Part shown: in pieces, positions 50,072-58,028 of the stretch
How positions within the stretch are numbered: the first letter of the stretch is position 1
How the letters are laid out: every line of letters begins with the position of its first letter
Source of the DNA: Sphaerisporangium krabiense
GTDB lineage: Bacteria; Actinomycetota; Actinomycetes; Streptosporangiales; Streptosporangiaceae
Assembly: GCF_014200435.1 (NCBI RefSeq)
Contig: NZ_JACHBR010000001.1
Location: 4,619,501 to 4,683,500, forward strand
Direction of reading: 5' to 3'
Length of the DNA stretch: 64,000 nt
The notes under the pieces: model-generated
Seen by the model: only the letters and a program-made list of their open reading frames with translations
Databases searched by the model: none
Told to the model about the DNA's origin: nothing
Position numbers and translations under genes: made by a program

Positions 50072-52339
50072 TCAGGCGAGCTGGGTCTCGCGGGTCTTCT
50101 GCTGGATCCGGAAGATCACGAATTCGGCCGGGAAGACCGGCGCGACGCCGATGACGCACACGAGCCTGCCGTTGCGCAGGTCGTCCTCGGTCATCGTCGA
50201 GCGGTCGCAGGCGACGAAGAACGCCTCCTCCGCGGTCGTGCCCGCGAGCGCCCCGCTGCGCCAGACCGTGGTCAGGAAGTTCGTCACGGTCTGGCGGACC
50301 AGCGCCCACAGCGCCTCGTCGTTGGGCTCGAACACCACCCACTGGGTGCCCTCGTCGATCGACTCCTCCAGGAACAGGAACAGCCGGCGGACGTTGACGT
50401 ACTTCCACGAGGCGTCGGAGGACAGCGTGCGCGCCCCCCACACCCGGTGGCCGAGCCCGGGGAAGAACCGCAGCGCGTTGATCCCCTTGGGGTTCAGCAG
50501 GTCCTGGTGGCGCTTGGTGACGTCCTGGGCGATGCCGTCGGTGAGGCGGACGCCGCGGATCACCACGTTGGCCGGCGCCTTGTGCACGCCCCGCTCCACG
50601 TCCACGCGGGCGTAGATCCCGGCCAGGTGCCCCGACGGCGGCACCTCCACGTCCCGGTCGGACGAGGGGTCCCGGGTGACGAGCCAGGGGTAGTACAGGG
50701 CGGCGTACTTGGTGTCGAACGGCTCGCGGAACGCCTGGATGCCCTCGATGTCCAGCCCGTCCTGCGGGTCGAGGATCGCGAACCGGTCCTTCAGCAGCTC
50801 GCAGTGCGTGATCAGCGCGGACTGGACCGTCCCCGACCACACGCCGGGCACCGCGCAGACCGCCACCTCGTCGATGTCCTCGAGGGCGGCGATCCCGGTG
50901 CGCAGGCCGCTGCCGCCGTCCTCGCCGACGAAGTCCGCGACGGTCAGCGTGTCGTAGGAGTCCGAGCCGTCGGCCAGGGTCAGCCACGCCCCGGTCGCCG
51001 CGACCGGGAAGCGGGCCGGGTCGGTGGACAGCCCGCCGAGCGTCCGCGCCCGGACGAGCCGGGACCGTCCCTCCAAGGTGGCCACGAGGCCGGACGACCG
51101 GTCGCCGGTCAGCCGGAGGTTCGGGAACGACTCCTCGACGGTCGTCCCGGCCGGGTCGGTGAACCGGGCGTCCACCCGGGCCTCCACCAGGTAGAGCCGG
51201 TCGGTCTCGAACAGCGTCCCCGGCACGACCGCGCCGAAGGTGACGACGTCCCCGGCCACCGCGTCCACGGTGAGCGCGGTCAGGTTCCTGCCGTCGTCGA
51301 GCTGGACCACCGCGTCCTCGTACAGGCGGCCCGCGCCGCCGACGCGCAGCGTCCGGCCCCCGCCGGCGGTGGTGCCCCGGCGCACCCGGCGCACGGCCGC
51401 GCCCTCCCGCCATTCCGGGTGCGAGGTCCCGGCCGGGAAGGTCAGCGTGACCCGGCCGGACGCCGGCTGGCCGACCTGCGCCTTGTACCGGGCGCCGCCG
51501 ATCAGGACCCACACGTCGGCGGGCAGCTCGTCGGGGTCCAGCCCGGTCACCTCGGCGACCTCGACCGTCTCGGCGTCGGCGTCGGCGTCCTCGGCGAGCC
51601 GCGTGACGAACAGCGCGCCCTCCTGCGGGTCGGGCAGCACCGGCAGCGCGGCGCCGACCACCGGCCGTACCCGCACCTGCACCGCGCCGCCCCACGACCC
51701 CGGGCTCACCGCGGAGAACTCCAGCGTCCGCTCCGTCCCCCGCGCGCCGACCTGTACGTAGTCGCCGCGCGCGGCCCTGACCTCCGCGGGCAGCGGCGCG
51801 TCCAGCTCGATCCGCCGGGCGGTCACGTCGTAGGCGGCGACCTGCGCGGTGTGGATCGACCGCTCGTCGTCGCCGCGGAAGAACTCGATCCGCTGGCCGA
51901 CGCCGGTGAAGCCGATCAGGTGGCCGAGCTCCACGCTCGACGCGCCGCGGGCGGCGTCCCCGGCGACCGGGCTCACCAGGCCGTGGACCAGCGTGCCCGA
52001 GGCCGCCGTGGCGTGCCTGCTCGCGACCCGCTTGACGTACAGGCGCTGCCCGCCGTTGTCGAAGAACCCCTTGACCGCGAGCGGGAACAGCCACCACCGG
52101 CCGCCCTCGGACGGGTTGCCCGCCCACGCGTCGCGGACTCCCGCGTCCGGCTCCGGGAGGAACCCGCCGAACGTGCGCTGGAACTCCAGGAAGTTGGTCA
52201 CCAGCTTGGGCTTTCCTGTGTACGGGCCGCGAAGGGTGACCCCGGCCATGCCCGCCGTGCTGGTGCTCACCCCCGCGATCGGCCGCGGCCCCGCGTCGAT
52301 CTCCTCGACGTAGACCCCCGGGCTCAGATACTCGGGCAT
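50072..52339 (-). CDS. Contractile sheath protein 1 (major sheath, enlarged)
   Basis: 755 residues, longer than typical eCIS sheaths of roughly 350-500. The N-terminus PEYLSPGVYVEEID and TGMAGVTLRGPYTGKP-like segment are classic. A long middle insertion of alternating strands (about 150-430) precedes the conserved C-terminal domain: SDRDVEVPPSGHLAGIYARVD, LNPKGINALRFFPG, GARTLSSDASWKYVNVRRL, and SGALAGTTAEEAFFVACD. GAGGAG before the ATG fixes the start; an upstream in-frame ATG is 5 codons away. The insertion should decorate the outside of the particle. Confidence 0.92.
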   Translation of the reverse strand: MPEYLSPGVYVEEIDAGPRPIAGVSTSTAGMAGVTLRGPYTGKPKLVTNFLEFQRTFGGFLPEPDAGVRDAWAGNPSEGGRWWLFPLAVKGFFDNGGQRLYVKRVASRHATAASGTLVHGLVSPVAGDAARGASSVELGHLIGFTGVGQRIEFFRGDDERSIHTAQVAAYDVTARRIELDAPLPAEVRAARGDYVQVGARGTERTLEFSAVSPGSWGGAVQVRVRPVVGAALPVLPDPQEGALFVTRLAEDADADAETVEVAEVTGLDPDELPADVWVLIGGARYKAQVGQPASGRVTLTFPAGTSHPEWREGAAVRRVRRGTTAGGGRTLRVGGAGRLYEDAVVQLDDGRNLTALTVDAVAGDVVTFGAVVPGTLFETDRLYLVEARVDARFTDPAGTTVEESFPNLRLTGDRSSGLVATLEGRSRLVRARTLGGLSTDPARFPVAATGAWLTLADGSDSYDTLTVADFVGEDGGSGLRTGIAALEDIDEVAVCAVPGVWSGTVQSALITHCELLKDRFAILDPQDGLDIEGIQAFREPFDTKYAALYYPWLVTRDPSSDRDVEVPPSGHLAGIYARVDVERGVHKAPANVVIRGVRLTDGIAQDVTKRHQDLLNPKGINALRFFPGLGHRVWGARTLSSDASWKYVNVRRLFLFLEESIDEGTQWVVFEPNDEALWALVRQTVTNFLTTVWRSGALAGTTAEEAFFVACDRSTMTEDDLRNGRLVCVIGVAPVFPAEFVIFRIQQKTRETQLA

Positions 52340-52379
52340 TGGCCGGCTCCTCACTTCCTCGTTGATCGCTACTGGTCGC

Positions 52380-53105
52380 TTACTGGTCGCGGATCTCGAT
52401 GACGTGCCGGCGGCCGGCGTCCCCGGGCAGGCGAACGGTCAGCGAGCCGGTCCGGCCCGGCCGCTCGGTGGCCCGCAGGCGGAACGTCTCCTCGGCGGCA
52501 TCCTCGTCGTCCTTCTCGCCCTCCCAGCGCAGCGCCAGCCGGAAGGCTCCCGTGGCGTCGGTCAGCGTGCGCTCGTGCCACGGCACCAGGTCCCTGCTCG
52601 TCCGTCCCCGCGCCTCGACCAGCGCGTTCGCGACCGGCGCCCCGGACGCCGCGTCCAGCACGACGCCGTGCGCGGTCCGCAGGCCCGGCGGGTAGGGGAA
52701 GGAGGCGCTCGGCAGCAGCCGGACCAGCCGCGGTTCGGTCTGCGCCGCCGGCGGGTGGGCGTCGTCGTAGGGATGCACCAGGAACTCGACGCCGACGAGG
52801 CCGGACGAGAACGGCTCGTCGTCGGCGGGGTACAGCGGACGGTAGCCGGGGGCCGAGAAGCGGGCCCGGTGGCGTTCCGGCCCGCCGCGCCACGGCCCGC
52901 CGCGGCGGCCGAGGCCCGGGTACACCAGGGCCGCGCTCGGCGTGCGGACCGCCGCGACGTCCTGCGGCGCCCATTCCCCGCCGGTCCACCGGTCCAGCTC
53001 GACGGTCACGCCGGCCGTGCGGACCCGCCGGGCGTAGTCGTCGAACGGCACGAACCAGGCCGGGCTGTGCAGCACCGACCGCGCGAGGGGCGTGAAACGG
53101 CTCAC
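52380..53105 (-). CDS. Injection-system protein with CarboxypepD-regulatory-like domain
   Basis: 241 residues. The N-terminal region (about 1-110) is not recognised. The C-terminal half resembles a carboxypeptidase-regulatory-like beta sandwich (GVVLDAASGAPVANALVEARG, TLTDATGAFRLALRWEG, about 135-225). Genes of this kind follow the DUF4255 cap gene in actinobacterial eCIS clusters. GTG start overlaps the cap gene stop by 4 bases. A 10-base duplication after the stop (TACTGGTCGC twice, plus strand) gives a second in-line stop. Possibly a particle accessory exposed outside. Confidence 0.7.
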   Translation of the reverse strand: MSRFTPLARSVLHSPAWFVPFDDYARRVRTAGVTVELDRWTGGEWAPQDVAAVRTPSAALVYPGLGRRGGPWRGGPERHRARFSAPGYRPLYPADDEPFSSGLVGVEFLVHPYDDAHPPAAQTEPRLVRLLPSASFPYPPGLRTAHGVVLDAASGAPVANALVEARGRTSRDLVPWHERTLTDATGAFRLALRWEGEKDDEDAAEETFRLRATERPGRTGSLTVRLPGDAGRRHVIEIRDQ

Positions 53106-53677
53106 GGCGTGGCCGCCCCCTCGACGATCCGGCTGTGCACGGGCCGGATCTCCTGCTCGGCGGCGGCGTCCAGGTTGACGACGCGGAACTCGTAGTTCAG
53201 CGAGAGCCGGTACGGCTTCTGGATCGCGTACCAGACCCACGACTTCTGGTCCAGGGTGAGCGGCGTCAGCGTGACGTGCAGCGAGTCCGTCGAGGCCGCC
53301 AGGCTCCCGGTCAGCTGCGTGCCGTCCAGGATCGCGTCGTCGTAGAACGTCTGCAGGGCGCGGCCGAGCATGCGGTGCTGCGTCGGCTGGTCGCCGCCCC
53401 ACGGGGTGATCAGGTACCGCAGCAGCAGCGCCATCGGCGGCTTGCGGGTGGTGGGCGCGTCCGGCGGCCGGGAACGCACCGGCGGCCTGTTGCGCGACGC
53501 CGGGTCCTCGGCGATCTCGTAGAGGAACACCGTGAGCTTGGGCGGCGGCGTCTGCACCGGCTCCGACAGGTCGTGCAACTCCGCGATCGGCGGGTCCTGG
53601 CTGAGTCCGCGCAGGGACCGGGTCAGGGCTCTCACGATGATCGTCGAGACATCGGCGATGACCCCGAAGTCGCCCAT
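53102..53677 (-). CDS. DUF4255-family cap/terminator protein (Afp16/Pvc16-like)
   Basis: 191 residues of the DUF4255 group: VSTIIVRALTRSLRG, KLTVFLYEIAEDPASRNRP, PMALLLRYLITPWGGD, QHRMLGRALQTFYDDAIL, and WYAIQKPYRLSLNYEFRVV. In Afp and PVC this protein caps the distal end of tube and sheath and ends elongation. It is the first gene of the minus-strand operon and is preceded by GGGGAGGA; the divergent region 53678-53906 should hold its promoter. Confidence 0.9.
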   Translation of the reverse strand: MGDFGVIADVSTIIVRALTRSLRGLSQDPPIAELHDLSEPVQTPPPKLTVFLYEIAEDPASRNRPPVRSRPPDAPTTRKPPMALLLRYLITPWGGDQPTQHRMLGRALQTFYDDAILDGTQLTGSLAASTDSLHVTLTPLTLDQKSWVWYAIQKPYRLSLNYEFRVVNLDAAAEQEIRPVHSRIVEGAATP

Positions 53678-53906
53678 GCGAAATCCTCCCCGTTTCCCCG
53701 TGAAATGCGTGCGGGGGAGAGCATGCCGGGGGTGCCGTGGCGCGAACGCGATCGATCCGTCACACGGGCGTCACCGGCCTGTGGCGGCCCGCCCTGGTGG
53801 CGCCGGCCCGCCGGGACGGCCACGCTCGCGGGGCGACGCGGGCGAAGACGCGGCGGCGATGCCGGGGTGACAGCGATGGGGCATCCTTCCCTTCGTGGAG
53901 GCCCCG

Positions 53907-54092
53907 GTGGAACGCAGCGGCACGTTGATACTCCGGGTGTGGGTGGAGGAAGGGCGGCGTGACGGTTTCCGGGCGCGCGTGATCTGCACGGTCGGGCCGG
54001 ACGAGGCGCGGTCGTGGGCGGTCAGCGAGCCGGCCGCCGTACACGCGGTCATCCAGGCGTGGCTGGACGGGCTGCTGGAACCGGACGGGTGA
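53907..54092 (+). CDS. Small protein of unknown function divergent from the injection-system operon
   Basis: 61 residues (MERSGTLILRVWVEEG start, ending WLDGLLEPDG). Sequence pattern is strand-strand then one helix (AVHAVIQAWLDGLL), with no known motif. The GTG at 53907 has GGAGG five bases upstream; a GTG at 53895 lies in front of that site and is less likely. Its position between the operon and its presumed regulator is suggestive, but no function can be assigned. Confidence 0.5.
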   Translation: MERSGTLILRVWVEEGRRDGFRARVICTVGPDEARSWAVSEPAAVHAVIQAWLDGLLEPDG

Positions 54093-54200
54093 CGCCCGGG
54101 TGACGCCGCGGTGACGTCCCGCCCTTTAGCATGCGCGGCACCAGGGGGAGACGCGAGGGGGCGATACGCGTGATAATCCTTATTGCCCGAGGGGAACGGG

Positions 54201-54244
54201 TGCGCGCTTTTGCGCGTTAATCACCAAGCAAACGTGCATTTGCT
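54201..54244. promoter_or_regulatory. AT-rich control region of the SARP gene with direct and inverted repeats
   Basis: A direct repeat TGCGCG occurs at 54201 and 54211, spaced like SARP-type repeats (10 bases). An inverted repeat AGCAAA-N6-TTTGCT lies at 54227-54244. The surrounding 54093-54316 is gene-free and AT-richer than average and may contain promoters for the regulator. Confidence 0.45.
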
Positions 54245-54316
54245 CTAATATGGGACTGACTTGTCCTGTACCGCATCGGAAAGTGATCACCAAGGCCACA
54301 TCGCCCGGGGGAACCG

Positions 54317-55054
54317 ATGACCGCAGACACCCAAGTCGTTTCATTGCGGCTGCTCAAGGGCTTCGCGTTGTCCGTCGGCCAGCGTCGCGTCTCGATTTCG
54401 TCAAGCGCCCAACGACTGGTCGCCTTTCTCGCCCTTCAGGACAGCCCGCGCGCTCGCGCTTATGTGGCGGGAACACTCTGGCCCGAGGCCACGGTGTCCC
54501 GCGCCAACGCCAATCTCCGGTCGTCGTTGTGGCGCGCGGCGCGCATGGGCCACAAGGTCATCGAGGCGTCCGCGCAGGAGCTGGAGATCGGCAAGTACAT
54601 CAGCGTCGACGTCCGCGACGCCGTCGCGCGCGCGCACCGGCTGCTCGACATCTCGCGCCCGTGCGACGACATCCTGACCATGCACACATTGACCGTCCTG
54701 TCCGCCGATCTGCTGCCCGACTGGTCGGAGAGCGACTGGGTGCTGATCGAGCAGGAGCAGTACCACCAGCTCCGGCTGCACGCGCTCGAAGCCATGTCCG
54801 AACGCCTGACCGCCGCGCGGCGGCACGGCGAGGCGGTCGCCGCCGGGCTCGCCGCCGTCCGCGCGGAGCCGCTGCGCGAAAGCGCACACCGCGTGCTCGT
54901 CAACGCCCACCTCGCCGCCGGCAACCGCGCCGCCGCGATGCGCCAGTACGACCAGTGCCGCACCGTCCTGCGCAACGAACTCGGCCTGGAACCCTCCCAG
55001 TCCCTCAAAAACCTTCTCACCTCCTGCCGCCGCCCCACGGCCACCGCGGTGTGA
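54317..55054 (+). CDS. SARP-family transcriptional regulator (winged helix + BTAD)
   Basis: 245 residues. The N-terminal OmpR-like DNA-binding domain (about 1-95: LRLLKGFALSVGQRRVSI, LVAFLALQDSPRARAYVAGTLWPE, ANANLRSSLWRAAR) is followed by a bacterial transcriptional activation domain (about 100-240: LLPDWSESDWVLIEQEQYHQLRLHALEAM, AHLAAGNRAAAMRQYDQCRTVLRNELGLEPS). SARPs activate secondary-metabolite or developmental genes by binding direct repeats. It points away from the injection-system operon; being the only regulator beside its promoter, it is a reasonable activator for it, but this is inference. Start fixed by GGGGGAA before ATG. Confidence 0.88.
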   Translation: MTADTQVVSLRLLKGFALSVGQRRVSISSSAQRLVAFLALQDSPRARAYVAGTLWPEATVSRANANLRSSLWRAARMGHKVIEASAQELEIGKYISVDVRDAVARAHRLLDISRPCDDILTMHTLTVLSADLLPDWSESDWVLIEQEQYHQLRLHALEAMSERLTAARRHGEAVAAGLAAVRAEPLRESAHRVLVNAHLAAGNRAAAMRQYDQCRTVLRNELGLEPSQSLKNLLTSCRRPTATAV

Positions 55055-55228
55055 AGGACAACCTGAAATAGCGATTAATGTCCTTATATCAAGGCGTGCG
55101 CCGCTAACCCGGTAAGCCGGAAAACGTCCCTCATTCGACCACGCTCCACCCGCCTTTCCGGGCACCCGTTTCCAATCACGGGGACCGGCGCGCGACGGCG
55201 CCGGAGGCGCGGGCGGACTCCAACGGGA

Positions 55229-55261
55229 AGAATCGCGTTCCGGGGGCCGGAACGCGATTCT
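55229..55261. terminator. Bidirectional hairpin terminator between SARP and FAD oxidase genes
   Basis: Perfect 14-base arms (AGAATCGCGTTCCG / CGGAACGCGATTCT) with a 5-base loop. The rest of 55055-55271 holds no gene. Confidence 0.7.
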
Positions 55262-55271
55262 CCGGAGAGTT

Positions 55272-56618
55272 CTAGAGCGCCGGGGGGATGTTGAAGTTGA
55301 CGCGGAACACGTTGTCCGGGTCGTAGGCGGCCTTCGCCTTGGTGAGGCGGGCGTAGTCGGCCGGGGTGAAGGACAGCTTGACGCGGTCGGGGGTGGCGTC
55401 GGCGACGCCGGAGAAGTTGAAGAGCGTGCCGCCGGTCGCCCAGGGGCGCATCTTCTCCGCGAGCTCCTCGTGCGCCCGGCGTATCGCGTCCTCCCGGCCG
55501 GGCTCCAGGATGGAGGCGGCGAACACCGTGTACGCGGCGTCGCGGCCCCCGACCGCGCTGGGGATCGCCGGCGGGCGGGCGTAGGCGCCGCCGAGCTGGC
55601 GCATCTCGATCAGCAACGGCGAGCCGGTGTCCGGCCCGGCCAGCGACAGCAGCGTGTCGACCGCGCCCTCGTCCAGCGTGTGCAGCGAGATGTTGGAGTC
55701 GTACACCCGCGCCGGCTCGGTGGGATCGTTGTAGATCGTCCCCACCTCGGTGTAGGGCATCTCGCCCAGCGTGTCCAGGATCTGCGAGCCGATCTCGCGC
55801 AGCGGCCGGACCAGCCGCTCGCCCTCCTCGGCCGTGCCGGTGTAGGCCAGCCGCAGGTGCGCGATGTACCGGCCGCGGAAGATCTCGGGCACCTCGGGGA
55901 TCGGCGGGAACGTGACCAGCAGCACCGAGGACGACATCTCCTCCGGCGCGTCCCGCACCCACCGGCCGTAGGCGTGCAGCACGTCGGCGGTCGCCTCGGC
56001 CGGGAAGAACAGCCCGCCGCCGTACAGCCGCGACACCGGCACGAGGTCGAACTCCAGCCCGACCACCACGCCGAAGTTGCCCTTGCCGCCGCGCACCGCC
56101 CAGAACAGCTCGGGGTCGCCGTCCGCCGTGACCTGCCGCAGCCGGCCGTCGGCGGTGACCAGGTCGACGCGGCGCACCCGGTCGGCCGCGAAGCCGTAGG
56201 AGCGGCCGAGCGGCCCGACGCCGCCGCCGAGCGTGTAGCCGACGACGCCGACGTTCGGGCTGGACCCGTTGAGCGGGGCCAGGCCGTGCGGCACGGTCTG
56301 CGGCAGCACCTGGCGCCAGCGCACCCCGCCGCCGACCCGCGCCGTGCGCGCCGCCGGGTCCACCCGGACGTCGCCCATGCGGCGGGTGGCGATCAGCACC
56401 TGGCCGTCGGCGGGCACCGCCGGGCCGTGCCCGGTCGTCAGCACCGCCACCGCGAGGCCCCGCGCCGCGGCGTACTCGACCGCCGCGATCACGTCGTCGG
56501 GCCCGGTCGCCCCGACGATCAGCTCGGGGTGGTGGTCCACGGTGAGGTTGAACCCCGACCGCTCGGCGTCGTACCCGTCGTCACCCGGCCGGAACACCGG
56601 CCCCGTGAAAGCGCCCAC
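55272..56618 (-). CDS. FAD-binding oxidoreductase of the BBE/PCMH (berberine bridge-like) family
   Basis: 448 residues. The PCMH FAD-binding fold is evident: PGDDGYDAERSGFN, DVIAAVEYAAARGL, TTGHGPA with a candidate FAD-linking His, GGGVGPLGRSYGFAADRV and FWAVRGGKGNFGVV. The C-terminal BBE segment (AAYDPDNVFRVNFNIPPAL) is intact. The Cys commonly used for a second FAD link is not visible. Such enzymes oxidise alcohols, sugars or secondary metabolites. Many upstream codons are open, but the GTG at 56618 sits where the family's homology starts; the ribosome site is weak, so the start is uncertain. Confidence 0.85.
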   Translation of the reverse strand: MGAFTGPVFRPGDDGYDAERSGFNLTVDHHPELIVGATGPDDVIAAVEYAAARGLAVAVLTTGHGPAVPADGQVLIATRRMGDVRVDPAARTARVGGGVRWRQVLPQTVPHGLAPLNGSSPNVGVVGYTLGGGVGPLGRSYGFAADRVRRVDLVTADGRLRQVTADGDPELFWAVRGGKGNFGVVVGLEFDLVPVSRLYGGGLFFPAEATADVLHAYGRWVRDAPEEMSSSVLLVTFPPIPEVPEIFRGRYIAHLRLAYTGTAEEGERLVRPLREIGSQILDTLGEMPYTEVGTIYNDPTEPARVYDSNISLHTLDEGAVDTLLSLAGPDTGSPLLIEMRQLGGAYARPPAIPSAVGGRDAAYTVFAASILEPGREDAIRRAHEELAEKMRPWATGGTLFNFSGVADATPDRVKLSFTPADYARLTKAKAAYDPDNVFRVNFNIPPAL

Positions 56619-56789
56619 GATGATCGAGCCTAGACCGGCGCCGCGCCGATGGGACGGCCCCGCGCGCGCTCCCGGCCGTATTGCGTGAGGTTCCGTGCGC
56701 CTCCACGAGGTTCCGCGCGGGCTCGTGCCGCCCCGCGGCGGTAGGGTCGGCCGGGTAACCGCCGGACCCACGCGAAGGGTGGATGCGAC

Positions 56790-57164
56790 ATGAGCCCCGA
56801 GGAGATCGCCGCGGTGTTGCTGGGCCTCCCGGAGGTCAGCGAGGAGGAGCCGTTCGCGCCCGGCCTGCCGGTGTACAAGGTGGTGGGCAAGGTGTTCGCC
56901 ATCTACCAGCCCGACCCGCCGGCGCAGATCACGCTGAAGTGCGATCCGTCGCGGGCGCTGCACCTGCGCGACGAGTATCCGGCGATCGTGCCCGGGTACC
57001 ACGTCAACAAGCGGCTGTGGAACACGGTGAGCCTCGACGGCAGCGTTCCCGACGATCTGCTCGCCGATCTGATGCGCCATTCCTACGAACAGGCCGCGGC
57101 GGGGTTGCGCAAGGCCGATCGCGAGCGGGTGCTCGCCCGACTTGACCGGGCCGGGCCAATTTAA
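56790..57164 (+). CDS. MmcQ/YjbR family DNA-binding-like protein
   Basis: 124 residues with family landmarks: a short helical N-terminus, VYKVVGKVFAIYQPD, LKCDPSRALHLRDEYPAIVPGYHVNKRLWNTV (fragments at 50-80), and a C-terminal HSYEQAAAGL helix. The fold is CyaY-like and may bind DNA, but no process is assigned. Monocistronic, with an ATG preceded by GGGTGGATG spacing; convergent with nothing. Confidence 0.85.
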   Translation: MSPEEIAAVLLGLPEVSEEEPFAPGLPVYKVVGKVFAIYQPDPPAQITLKCDPSRALHLRDEYPAIVPGYHVNKRLWNTVSLDGSVPDDLLADLMRHSYEQAAAGLRKADRERVLARLDRAGPI

Positions 57165-57288
57165 CGCGCAATTACCGCGAACCTAATCAAGTACGCTCCT
57201 CTTGCTCTCCGAACCGCCATGGATGACCCCCGTGTGTCAGGATCCATTCAGCCCAAGGACACGCCTCATCCGTCGAAAGGAGAGACCA

Positions 57289-57789
57289 GTGGCCAGAACC
57301 ACTCTTTGGACCTCCAGCGCCGCAGTCCGTCCGGAAAAGTACGAGGGCGGCCTGGAGCAGGGCACCCACACCGGTGGAACCTCGACCTTCGAGATCCCCG
57401 CCGGCCAGGAAGTCTGGTTCCACTTCCCGCTCCCGACCCCGTGGCTGGTGAACGACCTGGCTTACTACCTCGAGCGGGTCGCGATCCTGTGGGAGACGGA
57501 CAACGCGCAGGTCACCGAGGTCGCGGCCTACCACGGCCCGGGTGAGCGCTACACCCTCTCCACGGTCGCGCAGGAGGGCAGCTTCCTGCAGGCCGGACCG
57601 GACATCCCCGACAACACCTACACCGTCCAGACCGACGCCGGCGACCGGCCGAGAACCGGCTACGGCGTGCAGGCGTCCATCAAGGTGAAGGCGAACGGCA
57701 GCGCGGGCCGCGTCACGTTCGGCGGCGCCGGCGCGACGTTCCACGACACCCCTCTTCGTGGACACCGCGAGGCGGTCGCCCGGCAGTAA
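57289..57789 (+). CDS. Unrecognised 166-residue beta-rich protein with strong expression signals
   Basis: ARTTLWTSSAAVRP, then TFEIPAGQEVWFHFPLPTPW, VAILWETDNAQVTEVAAYHG and GYGVQASIKVKANG: a compact all-beta protein without Cys, signal peptide or catalytic motif. AAGGAGA lies 6 bases before the GTG, and a very strong intrinsic terminator follows, suggesting high, isolated expression. I do not recognise the family with confidence. Given two gene-free flanks and distance from the injection operon, it might be a stand-alone structural or secreted protein; cargo of the injection system is only a guess. Confidence 0.7.
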   Translation: MARTTLWTSSAAVRPEKYEGGLEQGTHTGGTSTFEIPAGQEVWFHFPLPTPWLVNDLAYYLERVAILWETDNAQVTEVAAYHGPGERYTLSTVAQEGSFLQAGPDIPDNTYTVQTDAGDRPRTGYGVQASIKVKANGSAGRVTFGGAGATFHDTPLRGHREAVARQ

Positions 57790-57820
57790 AGTTCTCGATT
57801 TCGGATAATCTTTCCGAAGA

Positions 57821-57870
57821 AAAGGCCGGTGGGCTCCGGACACCCCGGAGTCCACCGGCTTTTCTTTTTT
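57821..57870 (+). terminator. Intrinsic terminator with T tract
   Basis: Arms 57821-57839 and 57845-57863 (core GCCGGTGG / CCACCGGC plus CTCCGG / CCGGAG) around a 5-base loop, followed by TTTTCTTTTTT. A classical rho-independent terminator, unusually strong for an actinomycete. Confidence 0.9.
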
Positions 57871-57982
57871 CCCGTCGATCGGCGGAGAAAAATAAAGGCG
57901 TCACCCGCCACGCCGCCCGAAGAACAGGCGTATCACCCGGCGCCGGCGTGAAAAAACAAACGCGGGACCCGGCGCGGGCGCG

Positions 57983-58023
57983 AAAATCGCCCGGTCCCGC
58001 GCGGAGGCGCGGGACCGGGCGAT
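57983..58023 (-). terminator. Perfect 17-base hairpin terminator of the AroB-like gene
   Basis: Arms ATCGCCCGGTCCCGCGC and its exact complement (57986-58002 and 58007-58023) with a 4-base loop. On the minus strand the stem is followed by TTTT. Confidence 0.85.
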
Positions 58024-58028
58024 CGCGG

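Noticed and set aside
55084-55962. Minus-strand frame of 292 codons crossing the terminator hairpin
   Set aside because: It overlaps the FAD oxidase in another frame and its translation is Arg/Ala-rich without motifs.
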